Source: Chlamydiales bacterium
Lineage (GTDB): Bacteria; Chlamydiota; Chlamydiia; Chlamydiales; Simkaniaceae
NCBI GenBank assembly: GCA_024233515.1
Contig: JACKPO010000002.1
Location: 124,001 to 188,000 of the forward strand
Direction: 5' to 3'
Length of the DNA: 64,000 bases
Shown here: piece by piece, positions 36,274 through 45,354 of the stretch
How the letters are laid out: every line of letters starts with the position of its first letter
How positions within the stretch are numbered: the first letter of the stretch is position 1
The notes under the pieces: generated by a model
What the model was told of the DNA's origin: nothing
Databases searched by the model: none
The model's input: only the letters and a program-made list of their open reading frames with translations
Position numbers and translations under genes: made by a program

Positions 36274-36517
36274 GGATAACTGCTTCGAGGCCGCGACGAT
36301 CAATTGTTCGCATGGCACTCATCGAAAGCTTCAATGTGATAAAACGGTTTTCTTCCGCAAACCAAAATCTTTTCTTCACAAGATTAGGGAGGAAGCGGCG
36401 CTTGACCGTTCCTGTGACATTGAGTCCAATTCCCTTTTTCTTTTTCGCAATCCCGCGAATAGAATAACTTTTTCCTCGACCGGGTTTTTTCCCCGTCACT
36501 TGACATCGCTTCGCCAT
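36242..36517 (-). CDS. rpmB: 50S ribosomal protein L28
   Basis: A 91-residue L28 (AKRCQVTGKKPGRGKSYSIR, RFLPNLVKKRFW, LKLSMSAMRTIDRRGLEAVI). In C. trachomatis it lies next to malQ; here about 20 kb separate them, which marks the ends of the accessory block. Confidence 0.97.
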   Translation of the reverse strand: MAKRCQVTGKKPGRGKSYSIRGIAKKKKGIGLNVTGTVKRRFLPNLVKKRFWFAEENRFITLKLSMSAMRTIDRRGLEAVIRELRAQGQKI

Positions 36518-36632
36518 AATAAGTTCCTTTAGAGCTTCCTACAGAAGCGACTTCTGCAAGTAACTCTTTTAAAATCAATTTTTCGACCATCATAACACTC
36601 CCCCTATTTTCCCTCAAGAACGAAAAAGGGGC

Positions 36633-38094
36633 TGTAAGCGCAAAATGATAATGTCACCCTCGAGCAAAATAGAAATGTCACCTTTGATAGATTTGGAGGC
36701 CGTGGAGGTGCCCTATGAAGGAGACATTGAAAATGACGGTAAAAGAAGCCGAGCGCCTTAGTGTGATGAGACAAATAGATAAGAAAATTTTGACAATAAA
36801 AAAAGGAAGCGAAGAGCTAGGATTAAGCCTGAGGCAAGCTAAAAGACTAAGAAAAAAGTATAAAGAACGCGGAGAAGAAGGATTAATCTCTCTAAAAAGA
36901 GGAAAACCAAGCAACCGGAGAACGGAGCAAGGTATAAAAGATCAGGTCTTAGATGTGATTAAAAGCAAGTACCCAGATTTTGGTCCAACACTGGCAAGTG
37001 AAAAGCTAGAGAAGGATGAGGGAGTAAAAATATCGAGAGAGACTCTTAGGAACTGGTTAATAGAAGCAGGGATATGGGAAGTAAAAAGGAAAAAGGAGAA
37101 AAAGGTACACCAGAGAAGGGAAAGAAGGAGTCGTTTCGGAGAGTTACTCCAGGGAGATGGATCTCCACATGATTGGTTCGAAGGGAGAAGTGAAAAATGC
37201 ACCCTACTGCAATTTGTAGATGATGCCACAAGCAAAACAACAGCGGCCCGATTTGCAAAAACAGAGACAACAGAAGGGTATTTAGAGCTGCTTAAAGAGC
37301 ACATAGGGAAATATGGGAAGCCCCTGGGGCTGTACGTAGACAAGCATGCCATATTTCGAGTGAACAGAGAAGAGATCCAAAAAGGGGTAGGGATTACCCA
37401 TTTTGGCCAAGTTGTGAAAGACCTTGATATCGAACTGATCTGCGCGCACAGCCCACAGGCTAAAGGGAGAGTAGAAAGGAAAAATGGAGTATTCCAGGAC
37501 CGATTAATAAAAGAGATGAGGCTAAGGGGGATAAACACAATAGAAGAAGGGAATAAATATCTCCCTGAATTTCTAGAAGAAATAAATAAAAAATTCGGGA
37601 AAGAGGCAGCAAACCCAGAAGATGCGCATAGAAAGCTAAGAAAGGAAGACGATCTTCAGAGACTATTCAGGCGACAAGAAAAGAGGACGCTCTCGAAAAA
37701 CCTGACAATGCAACACAAAGGGGTATTGTACCAGATAGAGACAAAGACCCCCAATCGTATGCAACATGCGAAAGTCACCGTATATGCAAAAGAAGGAGAG
37801 CCAATAGAAATAGAGTACAATGGAGTGAAATTGAAATATAAGAAATGGTCGGAAACAATCTATGAAAAGCCAGCCATTCTAGATCATAAGGAGCTAGAGA
37901 GCTGGAGAAACAAAAGAAGACAAAAACCCGGGAAACATCATCCATGGAGATAAGTAGAAAAAGAATCCGATCCCGATCCTGCGCCGAGCTATTGGGGAGC
38001 TGCTCGGCTCCGGATCGGATTGCGGGCTAGGCCCGCAGTCAAGGTGACATTTCTAACTTGCAGAATTGGGTGACATTTCTATTTTGCGTTGACA
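36633..38094. mobile_element. ISNCY-type insertion sequence, 1462 bp, with 15-bp target duplication
   Basis: Ends begin TGT and form imperfect inverted repeats: TGTAAGCGCAAAATGATAAT at the left and TGTCAACGCAAAATAGAAAT read inward from the right. Each end has a second copy of the AAATGTCACC subterminal repeat, a likely transposase site. The target duplication is GAACGAAAAAGGGGC at 36618-36632 and 38095-38109. TGT ends fit the IS1202-like group of ISNCY, whose members make long target duplications. The right copy of the duplication restores the left arm of the terminator at 38101-38127, so the element landed in a terminator. GC-rich hairpins lie downstream of the transposase gene. Confidence 0.9.
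36715..37953 (+). CDS. ISNCY family transposase
   Basis: A 412-residue transposase. The N-terminal helix-turn-helix part (ELGLSLRQAKRLRKKYKERG) is followed by a DDE catalytic core: LLQGDGSPHDWFEG holds the first Asp, LGLYVDKHAIFR the second, and SPQAKGRVERKNGVFQDRL the Glu. GGAGG lies upstream of the ATG. The reading frame is intact, so the element could be active. Confidence 0.9.
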   Translation: MKETLKMTVKEAERLSVMRQIDKKILTIKKGSEELGLSLRQAKRLRKKYKERGEEGLISLKRGKPSNRRTEQGIKDQVLDVIKSKYPDFGPTLASEKLEKDEGVKISRETLRNWLIEAGIWEVKRKKEKKVHQRRERRSRFGELLQGDGSPHDWFEGRSEKCTLLQFVDDATSKTTAARFAKTETTEGYLELLKEHIGKYGKPLGLYVDKHAIFRVNREEIQKGVGITHFGQVVKDLDIELICAHSPQAKGRVERKNGVFQDRLIKEMRLRGINTIEEGNKYLPEFLEEINKKFGKEAANPEDAHRKLRKEDDLQRLFRRQEKRTLSKNLTMQHKGVLYQIETKTPNRMQHAKVTVYAKEGEPIEIEYNGVKLKYKKWSETIYEKPAILDHKELESWRNKRRQKPGKHHPWR

Positions 38095-38100
38095 GAACGA

Positions 38101-38127
38101 AAAAGGGGCCTCTTCGGCCCCTTTTCA
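38101..38127 (-). terminator. Rho-independent terminator for the gene ending at 38143
   Basis: GGGGCC, TCTTC, GGCCCC with flanking A and T runs. In the minus-strand direction it ends in TTTTT and lies about 16 bases after the stop at 38143. The IS target duplication covers its left arm. Confidence 0.8.
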
Positions 38128-38142
38128 GAACATGACTATTTT

Positions 38143-38805
38143 TCAACCCTGGTATAGATCTTGACTGGATCCACCTTTATTTGTCCAGGTAGTGGTTGAG
38201 GGAGGGTATCCATGGCTCGTCGGTTGGTAACCTTCGGAGAAGTGTTGGCGAGGAATTGACTCTTCGAGCCCATCTAGTTTGTGTTCAAAACCATCGAGTC
38301 TATGAAAGAGACCATCGAGTCTATGAAAGAGCTCATCTTGAGAAGAGAGTGCTGTGAGGAGATCGGGTTGCCACCAGTGGACCACACCTTGGAGGAGTCC
38401 CATCGCGGCGCCAGCTTTGAAGCAGGCGTTGCGCGTTTCATCTTGGAAAAAGTAACCGATTCCTGCAAGAACTCCTGTAGAAAGCGCCGTCCATGCAAAA
38501 TCAGCTTTTGAAGGAGAGAGGTCTCTTAACTGAGCAAGCTTCTCATTTAAGAAAGCTTTGCTAAAGTAGCTTTTGTAATGATCATAACTGCGTGGTGTAT
38601 ACTCCTCATCTTGCTCAATACGCATGGCGTGTTTGGGAGTGGTGGTGGCAGTGCTGCGGAGGACAAAGAGTCCGATGGCAGTTGAGAGTTGCGCGAGTGT
38701 GGCAGCTGTTGGAGCTGGCAAGATTTTCGGAAGATGAAAGATAGAAGTGGCAGCTGTCGCAGCGGCTAGGGTAGGGATGTAAGGACCCATAAAGTGTTTC
38801 TCCAT
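38143..38805 (-). CDS. Hypothetical membrane protein with short C-terminal repeats
   Basis: A 220-residue protein with no recognised family. Hydrophobic segments occur near residues 10-50 (ATLAQLSTAIGLFVLRS) and 110-145 (FAWTALSTGVLAGIGYFF, AAMGLLQGVVHWW). The C-terminal part contains a short degenerate repeat FHRLDGLFHRLDGFEHKLDG that would form an amphipathic helix or coil. The end is Ser/Thr/Pro-rich. It might be an inclusion-membrane-type or envelope protein. The IS lies just downstream. Confidence 0.5.
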   Translation of the reverse strand: MEKHFMGPYIPTLAAATAATSIFHLPKILPAPTAATLAQLSTAIGLFVLRSTATTTPKHAMRIEQDEEYTPRSYDHYKSYFSKAFLNEKLAQLRDLSPSKADFAWTALSTGVLAGIGYFFQDETRNACFKAGAAMGLLQGVVHWWQPDLLTALSSQDELFHRLDGLFHRLDGFEHKLDGLEESIPRQHFSEGYQPTSHGYPPSTTTWTNKGGSSQDLYQG

Positions 38806-38894
38806 GCGTTAATTTAAAATTAAAGTGGCACCATATTAGAACGAATCGGGAATTTTATTCCAGAAAAAAGGGGAGTGGGGTACAAGAAAAGTTT

Positions 38895-40295
38895 ATGGAA
38901 GAGATTTATGCAGATTTTGTGGTGATTGGTTCAGGCCCGGCGGGGCAGAAGGCAGCGATACAAGCGGCGAAGCTGGGGAAATCGGTTGTGATGATCGAAA
39001 AGTATCCGAATCCGGGAGGGAGTTGTTTACATTCCGGAACGATCCCTTCAAAGTCGCTTAGAGAAGCGATTTTGAATCTCACCGACTTTCATAAGAAAAG
39101 TTATTATGCGCAGTATGAGGTGGGGGAGCACGAGATCTCGATTAATGATCTGAACTTTTGTTTAGCGCAGGTGACAGAGGAGCAAATCAAGCAACTGAGC
39201 AAGCAGTTTGAGCGGAATAAAATTCGTCTCATTCAAGGGATGGCTCATTTTGAAAACCCGCATCAGATCGCTGTTCTCGATGAAGAGAATCATCTCACAC
39301 ACATTGTCGCAGGGGAAAAGATACTGATTGCAACGGGATCGAAACCGCGCAATCCGAAAAATATTCCGTTTGATAAGGAGCGGGTCTTGGATTCGACCCG
39401 TTTGCTTTCGATCGATAAGGTTCCGAAAAAGATGATCGTTCTTGGGGGAGGGATTATTGGTTCGGAGTATGCGAGCTTTTTTGCAGCGCTTGGAACAGAG
39501 GTTATCGTTGTTGATAAAAAGGAGCAGATCCTTCCCTATCTCGATAAGGAAATTGGGATGCATTTGCAGTCGGCGCTTACAAAAATTGGGCTTAAATTTG
39601 TGGGGAATAAAGATTTCGAGGAGATCACCCGTCATAAAGATCATGTAGAGCTCAAGTTCAATGATGGAACATCGCTGAAAGGGGACATGCTCCTCTATGC
39701 TTTGGGGCGTGTGGCAAATGTCGACCATCTCCACATCGAGAATGTGGGGATCACAGTGGATAGTCGTGGACATATTCCGGTCAATGCACTATTTCAAACC
39801 ATTGTTCCCAATATTTATGCAGTGGGAGATGTGATCGGAGGGCCCTCCCTTGCATCGACAAGTATGGAGCAAGGACGCCTCGCTGCCCGCCACGCCTTTG
39901 GCGCAGAGACGCATCACTTCCCTACATTTTATCCGATCGGGATCTACACGATTCCTGAAATTTCCTCCTGTGGCTACACGGAAGAACAGCTCGAAGCGCT
40001 CGGTTTTCGCTATGAAGTCGGACGGGCCTATTATTATGAGATTGCGAAAAATAACATCACGGGCAATGAACCGGGGATGTTTAAGATCCTTTTCCATACC
40101 GATACGTTAGAGATTTTGGGGATCCACATCATTGGACGAGATGCAACAGAGGTGATTCATATCGGCCAAGTTGCCATGACATTTAGCGCAAAGATTGACT
40201 ATTTTATCGATCAAGTGTTTAACTATCCAACATATGCTGAAGGGTACCGCATCGCGGCTCTCAACGGCTTCAACAAGGTAAAACACAAGAGGTAG
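38895..40295 (+). CDS. sthA: Soluble pyridine nucleotide transhydrogenase
   Basis: A 466-residue flavoprotein that exchanges reducing equivalents between NADH and NADPH. The FAD site is FVVIGSGPAGQKAAIQAAKL; the second nucleotide-binding site is IVLGGGIIGSEYASFFAALG. The redox motif reads GGSCLHSGTIPSK, with the second Cys of the usual CxxxxC replaced by Thr, as in SthA and unlike dihydrolipoamide dehydrogenase. The 466 length fits. It is the first gene after the insertion sequence region on the plus strand. Confidence 0.9.
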   Translation: MEEIYADFVVIGSGPAGQKAAIQAAKLGKSVVMIEKYPNPGGSCLHSGTIPSKSLREAILNLTDFHKKSYYAQYEVGEHEISINDLNFCLAQVTEEQIKQLSKQFERNKIRLIQGMAHFENPHQIAVLDEENHLTHIVAGEKILIATGSKPRNPKNIPFDKERVLDSTRLLSIDKVPKKMIVLGGGIIGSEYASFFAALGTEVIVVDKKEQILPYLDKEIGMHLQSALTKIGLKFVGNKDFEEITRHKDHVELKFNDGTSLKGDMLLYALGRVANVDHLHIENVGITVDSRGHIPVNALFQTIVPNIYAVGDVIGGPSLASTSMEQGRLAARHAFGAETHHFPTFYPIGIYTIPEISSCGYTEEQLEALGFRYEVGRAYYYEIAKNNITGNEPGMFKILFHTDTLEILGIHIIGRDATEVIHIGQVAMTFSAKIDYFIDQVFNYPTYAEGYRIAALNGFNKVKHKR

Positions 40296-40298
40296 AGA

Positions 40299-40451
40299 GT
40301 GAGACCCTTCCTTGACTACAAGCGTCATTCTTTTTGGTCTTTTTCTCCAGAACGCTTGATTTTTGTACCAAGTAGAACATGCAATAAAATCAAACATTCT
40401 GCAAAAAAATCCTCAAAAATTCTAACGCTTCTAGCAAAGGAACGGTCTCAC
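40299..40451. repeat. Palindromic element between sthA and the next gene
   Basis: Arms are GTGAGACCCTTCCTTG (40299-40314) and its near complement 40435-40451. The interior (40329-40359 and 40402-40432) resembles the element at 3951-4130. The right arm carries AAGGAA and ends just before ATG 40453, so it also supplies the ribosome site of that gene. Confidence 0.6.
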
Positions 40452-40452
40452 G

Positions 40453-40923
40453 ATGCCAATTTATGACATCTTTGAACATGTCGAACGGCAAAAAGAAGGT
40501 GGGGATCATGAGGAGCTGTCGACCCATTTTTCAGACCTGACGCTCGGGCGCAAAGAGGCATCGCCTGATGAAAAAGGACACCTCTTTTCGACGATTGCAG
40601 CTCGTCTTTTTTTCTTCATCCTATTGTGTACCGATCTTGTTTGGGGGTGTTTGACAGTGGGGCTTTTAATTCTCTCTCTTTCCTTGAATGTTTTAACCGG
40701 TTTTAAAATTCACCGCCTCAAAACCTATTTTCTTCGTCGCTATCTGAATTTGAAGCGTGCGGGGATTTCTGCAGTCGCTCTTATCGTCGCTCTCTTTAGC
40801 CCAGCTCTTGGAACGATGATTGCGTGCAGTTATTTTCTAATGTATGACCGTAAAGGGGTCGAGGAGTTTGTCCCTTCGGTTCTTCAAGATCAGTTTCAAG
40901 AGTTTTTCACATTACCAGGGTAA
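40453..40923 (+). CDS. Hypothetical membrane protein
   Basis: A 156-residue protein. The N-terminal 50 residues are acidic and polar. Up to four hydrophobic helices follow, e.g. LFFFILLCTDLVWGCLTVGL and LILSLSLNVLTGF in the first pair, AVALIVALFSPALGTMIACS in the second. There is no signal peptide. The bilobed pattern is Inc-like but not diagnostic. Its TAA stop begins TAAGAGACTATCTCT, the same motif as after map. Confidence 0.5.
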   Translation: MPIYDIFEHVERQKEGGDHEELSTHFSDLTLGRKEASPDEKGHLFSTIAARLFFFILLCTDLVWGCLTVGLLILSLSLNVLTGFKIHRLKTYFLRRYLNLKRAGISAVALIVALFSPALGTMIACSYFLMYDRKGVEEFVPSVLQDQFQEFFTLPG

Positions 40924-41083
40924 GAGACTATCTCTGAATTAATTTTTTTATCTTTTTTTCCTTTTCTGATTAATTATCCTGCTCGAATTTAACAACTTTA
41001 AAAAGTTGCCTGCATTCTCCGCAGAACAATTCTTCCAGAAAATCCTAAAAAATCTAAATAAAATTAATTCAGAGATAGTCTCT
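40923..41083. repeat. Palindromic element with perfect 24-bp arms
   Basis: Arms at 40923-40946 and 41060-41083 are exact reverse complements over 24 bases (AGAGACTATCTCTGAATTAA and four more T-side bases). It lies between two convergent genes: the left arm begins in the stop of the 40453 gene and the right arm encodes the last residues RDYL and stop of the ClpB-like gene. The interior has CCAGAAAATCC near 41033, resembling the other elements. Confidence 0.7.
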
Positions 41084-42721
41084 AATTACATCCCTTTCTC
41101 CGTCCCAATCGATAAGGATGGTTTGCCCTCTCTGATAGTTTCCCCGGATGATGAGATGCCTTAAAGAGGTTTCGATCGAGCGGCGGATCCAACGGACCCC
41201 CTCTTTTTGGACCTTTTCCATATTGGTGAACGCCTCGACATAACCATCGGTCCAAGTGAGGGTGCAGGAGTGTCTCTCTTGTTCTTTTTGGAGGAGTTGA
41301 TGGACGATCTGTTTCACAACATCTGGATTGGTGTGCGGGGTAAAATAATAGGTCTGAAAGCGGGCGATAAGTTCTTCTCGGAAATGTCTTTTCATCGCAG
41401 GTTCGATAAGCTTTTTGACCTCTTCTGGGTCAGAAAGGTCAGGTTTTGTCCACCAACTTTGGGAAGCGGTTAGGTTTGAGGCTCCCAAATTAGAGGTGAG
41501 GATAATAAGACACCCTTTTAGACTCACATCGGTTTGTGTTTTGGGATCGTAAAGGGTTCCTTCTTCAGCAACATGCTGGAGGAGGGTGGTGATCACATCG
41601 GGATGGGCTTTATCCGCTTCATCAAGAAGGAGGACAAACGGGCCCTCTTTTGCTTTTTCTGTGATCTGTCCTCCCATCTCAAAGCCGACAAAGCCAGGAG
41701 TTGTCCCAGTGAGGGCTGAAACCGCATGTTTTTCGCCATATTGCGAGAGTGAGACATGGAGAAAGCGCTTTTCTGACTCATAGAAAAATGCTCCGATCGC
41801 CTTGGCGAGTTCTGTTTTCCCAACGCCCGTTGGACCGGCAAAATGAAAAATCGGAACCCCACTTGGCCAATAGCCTCGCCCACAGTTTTCCAATACTTTG
41901 GCAATGTCTGAGATGACATGATCTTGCCCTAGAACTCTTCTTTTGAGGACCTCTTCGGCTGTTGCATAGTAGTTTTCCCGCTCTTCAGCGGTGCGGATGG
42001 GGCTGTTTGTTTTTACACTGAGCGCTTCTTTAACTCTTTCGAGGATCATGGCTTCCCTTCTTGCAACGATCCCATCGGTGAGATCAAACAAGAGTCCTGG
42101 TTGACACTGATTCGGAAAATAAAACCGGCAGAGCTCGAGCGTTTGGTCAAGAACCTCTTCAGAAACAGAAGGAAAACGACTCATGACAATCTTCTTCGTG
42201 ATAGCATCAGAAGGCTCTTTCACCTCAATGGGTGTGCAATAGCGCATCACAAGGTCTTTATGAGGGATGGGCCCGCGCGTACACAGGACTAACTTCCCCT
42301 CATGGCTTTTCATCAGAGAAAGGAGTTGCCCCTGTTCCATTTTTTCAAAATGTTCAATCAGGACAACCGACCCAGGATAGGTTTTGGCAATCATCTTTTT
42401 CCCTACTCCTGGGGGACCCACCAGAATGACGTTTCTTTTTTCCTGCCGCCGAAAAATAGCGTCCATTTCTCTATGGTAGTCCTCCCGTTTGAAAACGGCT
42501 ACACTGGGTTCATGTTCCTGCGGAGGATAAAGAGCGGTGGTGGCAACCTGCGTGATGAGGTAGCATCCATAGTTCAGAAGAGGAAGGTGATAAACAAATG
42601 TCGCAAAAAGATGGCAAGCACAACCCAAATAGGATTGATCATCCTTCAGAGCTTCCTCCAGGTGCCAGTGCCCCGCCGTCTCGACCCGTTGATTCCAAGA
42701 TGTAATGTTTAGTGCAACCAT
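41069..42721 (-). CDS. Degenerate ClpB/ClpA-like AAA+ protein
   Basis: A 550-residue paralogue of the neighbouring clpB. The first AAA+ domain is reduced: its Walker A reads GPPGVGKKM instead of GKT/S, and the Walker B region VVLIEHFEK lacks the DE pair. The second domain is intact: GPTGVGKTELAKA, LLLDEADKAHPDV and the pore loop GFVGFEMGGQITEK, with Phe in place of the usual Tyr. There is no Clp N-domain or coiled-coil middle domain. An aromatic, hydrophobic stretch near residues 35-65 (HLFATFVYHLPLLNYGCYLI) may attach it to a membrane. A chaperone with one active ATPase ring is likely. Confidence 0.75.
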   Translation of the reverse strand: MVALNITSWNQRVETAGHWHLEEALKDDQSYLGCACHLFATFVYHLPLLNYGCYLITQVATTALYPPQEHEPSVAVFKREDYHREMDAIFRRQEKRNVILVGPPGVGKKMIAKTYPGSVVLIEHFEKMEQGQLLSLMKSHEGKLVLCTRGPIPHKDLVMRYCTPIEVKEPSDAITKKIVMSRFPSVSEEVLDQTLELCRFYFPNQCQPGLLFDLTDGIVARREAMILERVKEALSVKTNSPIRTAEERENYYATAEEVLKRRVLGQDHVISDIAKVLENCGRGYWPSGVPIFHFAGPTGVGKTELAKAIGAFFYESEKRFLHVSLSQYGEKHAVSALTGTTPGFVGFEMGGQITEKAKEGPFVLLLDEADKAHPDVITTLLQHVAEEGTLYDPKTQTDVSLKGCLIILTSNLGASNLTASQSWWTKPDLSDPEEVKKLIEPAMKRHFREELIARFQTYYFTPHTNPDVVKQIVHQLLQKEQERHSCTLTWTDGYVEAFTNMEKVQKEGVRWIRRSIETSLRHLIIRGNYQRGQTILIDWDGERDVIRDYL

Positions 42722-42765
42722 AACATCGCAGGATTATCAAAAATTATTTGATAACCTGCAAGGGA

Positions 42766-45354
42766 TTATGAGATTGCTTCCGGCTTTTTCGCTTGTTTCC
42801 GATAAAGGAGAGTTTCTTCTGCGAAGTGGAGCTGGATAAGGTCACCGTTTTCAATTTCTCCTTTCAGGATGGCGTTTGAGAGCATGTTAACCACCGTTTG
42901 TTGGATGAGTCGTTTGAGGGGGCGTGCACCAAAAGTCGGGTCGTAGCCTTGTTTTGCAAGATGGGCAAGAACTTCAGGAGTCCATTCGAGAAGAATCTCT
43001 CGATCTTCGAGCCGTTTTTTCACTTGCTCAAGTTGAATCAGAACAATCTTCTCCATGTCTTTTTCCTGAAGAGGAAGAAAGGGGAGGATTTCATCGAGAC
43101 GGTTAATGAACTCGGGGCGGAAGTGAGCGCGAATCACAGGATCTACAATAGAGAGGACTGTTTCTTTTGAGAGTTCCTCTTTATGCTTTAAGAGTTCGCC
43201 ACTGCCAAGGTTTGAGGTCATGATGAACAGAGCATTTTTACAGTTGACTGTTCGTCCCTTACTGTCGGTGATCCGTCCATCATCAAAAATTTGGAGGAGG
43301 ATATTGAAGACATCAGGGTGAGCTTTTTCCACTTCATCTAAAAGGATGACGGAGTAGGGACGGCGACGGATCGCTTCTGTCAGTTGCCCTCCTTCCTCAT
43401 GACCAACATACCCTGGAGGGGAGCCGATGAGTTTAGAGACGCTATGTTTCTCCATGTACTCTGACATATCGAGGCGGATCATCGCCTCTTCTTGATTGAA
43501 GAGTTGTTTGGCAAGTGCTTTAGCCAGTTCCGTTTTTCCAACACCTGTTGGACCCACAAAGAGGAAAGCTCCCATCGGGCGGTTGGGGTCGCTGAGCCCT
43601 GCGCGCGAGCGGCGGATCGCTTCAGAGACTGCTTCGACAGCGATCTCTTGACCGACAACACGTTTGTGGAGGGTCGTTTCCAGCGCCAGAAGTTTTTCCG
43701 CTTCGCCTTCGAGCATTTTGGAAACGGGAACACCTGTCCATTTTGCCACGATTTCTGCAATGAGGTTTTCATCGACCTCTTCTTTGAGAAGACGTCCCTC
43801 TTGCCCTTTGAGTTTTTCTGCTCCTTCTGCGATCTCTTTTTCGAGTGCAGGGATCACGCTATAACGGATTTCCGCGACTTTGTTAAAGTCTGCTTTTCGA
43901 TCGGCTTCCTCTTCTTGAAAACGAAGTTCTTCGAGTTTTCCTTTTTTTGCATTGAGCGCTTCCAGGGCTTTTTTCTCTTGGCTCCACCGCTCTTTAAGAG
44001 TGGCGAGTTCTTCTTTTGCGGCAGCAATCTCTTTTTCCAGCTTGTCGTTTGGTGCTTGTTTTTCTCGTTTGAGCGCTTCTTGCTTTACAATGAGGGAACT
44101 CAGGGCCCGCTCTTTTGTGTCGATCGGAAGGGGACGAGAACCGATTTGCATCCGGATCATGGAGGCTGCTTCATCAATCAGGTCGATCGCTTTATCGGGA
44201 AGTTGTCGATCGGTGATGTAACGGTGAGAGAGGGTGACAGCGGCGTAGAGGGCATCTTCGGTAATGCGGACGCCGTGGTAGTTTTCATATTTCTCTTTCA
44301 GCCCTCGGAGGATGGTGATGGCATCTTCCACGGTGGGTTCTTCAACGCGAACAGGTTGGAAGCGGCGCTCTAACGCGGCATCTTTTTCGATGTACTTTTG
44401 GTACTCGGCGAGTGTTGTGGCACCAATACAGTGGAGAGTTCCTCGCGCAAGGGCCGGTTTCAAAAGGTTGGCAGCATCCATCGCTCCTTCACTGGCTCCA
44501 GCACCGACAAGGGTATGAACCTCATCGATAAAGAGAAGGAGGTGTCCTTCGGCTTTTTCAACCTCGTTGAGGATTGCCTTTAAACGCTCTTCAAACTCTC
44601 CGCGGTATTTGGCTCCTGCAATCAAGGAACCCATGTCTAGGGCATAGAGCTCTTTTCCCTTCAGGGAATCGGGAACATCTCCTTGAATGATCCGGTGGGC
44701 AAGTCCTTCCGCAATCGCAGTTTTCCCAACGCCTGGTTCTCCAATCAAAAGGGGATTGTTTTTGGTGCGGCGAGAGAGAACCTGTATCGTGCGGCGAATC
44801 TCTTCATCGCGTCCAATCACTGGGTCGAGCTTCCCTTGCTTGGCAAGGCTTGTAAGGTTTTTGCAGTACTTTTCAAGAGATTGAAGGGTTTGTTCGCCAC
44901 TTGGACTGTCCATTGTTTGTCCTCCACGGATATCTTTGATTTTTGCTTCGACTTGGGCAAGGGAGATTCCCGACTCTTCCTTCCACTTTTTAAAGGGAAC
45001 GTCGGCTCTGTCCCAGAAAACATAGAAGAAGTGATCACTGCTGATGTAGGTGTCTCCCCATTTTTTCATCAGGGCGTGGGCATCATTGATCTCTTGATGA
45101 AGCTTGGGGTTGATCTGCGCTTCTCCCTCCTCCGCAAAAGTAGGTAACGACTTCACCTTTGCTTCAAGCAAAGGAATCACCCCTTTTGGATTGAGGTTCA
45201 ATGCCTGACATAGGGTATGAAAATACCCACTAGGATCTTCGAAAAACGCAAGAAGCACATGATGTTCTGTGACTTCGGTTTGATTGTCCGTTTTCGCCTG
45301 CTGAATAGCAGTATTCAGGGCAAGAGCTGCCGATTCTGTAAATTGAGGATTCAT
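42766..45354 (-). CDS. clpB: Chaperone ClpB
   Basis: Hexameric disaggregase with 862 residues, the normal length. The N-domain is at the start (FTESAALALNTAIQQAKTDN), followed by AAA-1 (GEPGVGKTAIAEGL, LLLFIDEVHTLVGAG), a coiled-coil middle domain, and AAA-2 (GPTGVGKTELAKALAK, ILLDEVEKAHPDVFN). The C-terminal GYDPTFGARPLKRLIQ is typical. Divergent from the toxin gene at 45495; the shared upstream region has no CIRCE-type repeat I can see. Confidence 0.97.
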   Translation of the reverse strand: MNPQFTESAALALNTAIQQAKTDNQTEVTEHHVLLAFFEDPSGYFHTLCQALNLNPKGVIPLLEAKVKSLPTFAEEGEAQINPKLHQEINDAHALMKKWGDTYISSDHFFYVFWDRADVPFKKWKEESGISLAQVEAKIKDIRGGQTMDSPSGEQTLQSLEKYCKNLTSLAKQGKLDPVIGRDEEIRRTIQVLSRRTKNNPLLIGEPGVGKTAIAEGLAHRIIQGDVPDSLKGKELYALDMGSLIAGAKYRGEFEERLKAILNEVEKAEGHLLLFIDEVHTLVGAGASEGAMDAANLLKPALARGTLHCIGATTLAEYQKYIEKDAALERRFQPVRVEEPTVEDAITILRGLKEKYENYHGVRITEDALYAAVTLSHRYITDRQLPDKAIDLIDEAASMIRMQIGSRPLPIDTKERALSSLIVKQEALKREKQAPNDKLEKEIAAAKEELATLKERWSQEKKALEALNAKKGKLEELRFQEEEADRKADFNKVAEIRYSVIPALEKEIAEGAEKLKGQEGRLLKEEVDENLIAEIVAKWTGVPVSKMLEGEAEKLLALETTLHKRVVGQEIAVEAVSEAIRRSRAGLSDPNRPMGAFLFVGPTGVGKTELAKALAKQLFNQEEAMIRLDMSEYMEKHSVSKLIGSPPGYVGHEEGGQLTEAIRRRPYSVILLDEVEKAHPDVFNILLQIFDDGRITDSKGRTVNCKNALFIMTSNLGSGELLKHKEELSKETVLSIVDPVIRAHFRPEFINRLDEILPFLPLQEKDMEKIVLIQLEQVKKRLEDREILLEWTPEVLAHLAKQGYDPTFGARPLKRLIQQTVVNMLSNAILKGEIENGDLIQLHFAEETLLYRKQAKKPEAIS

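Noticed and set aside
36384..36617. 77-codon minus-strand frame upstream of rpmB
   Set aside because: Overlaps rpmB in another frame and has no supporting features.
43492..44373. 293-codon plus-strand frame inside clpB
   Set aside because: Phe- and Cys-rich shadow of clpB on the opposite strand; no start context.
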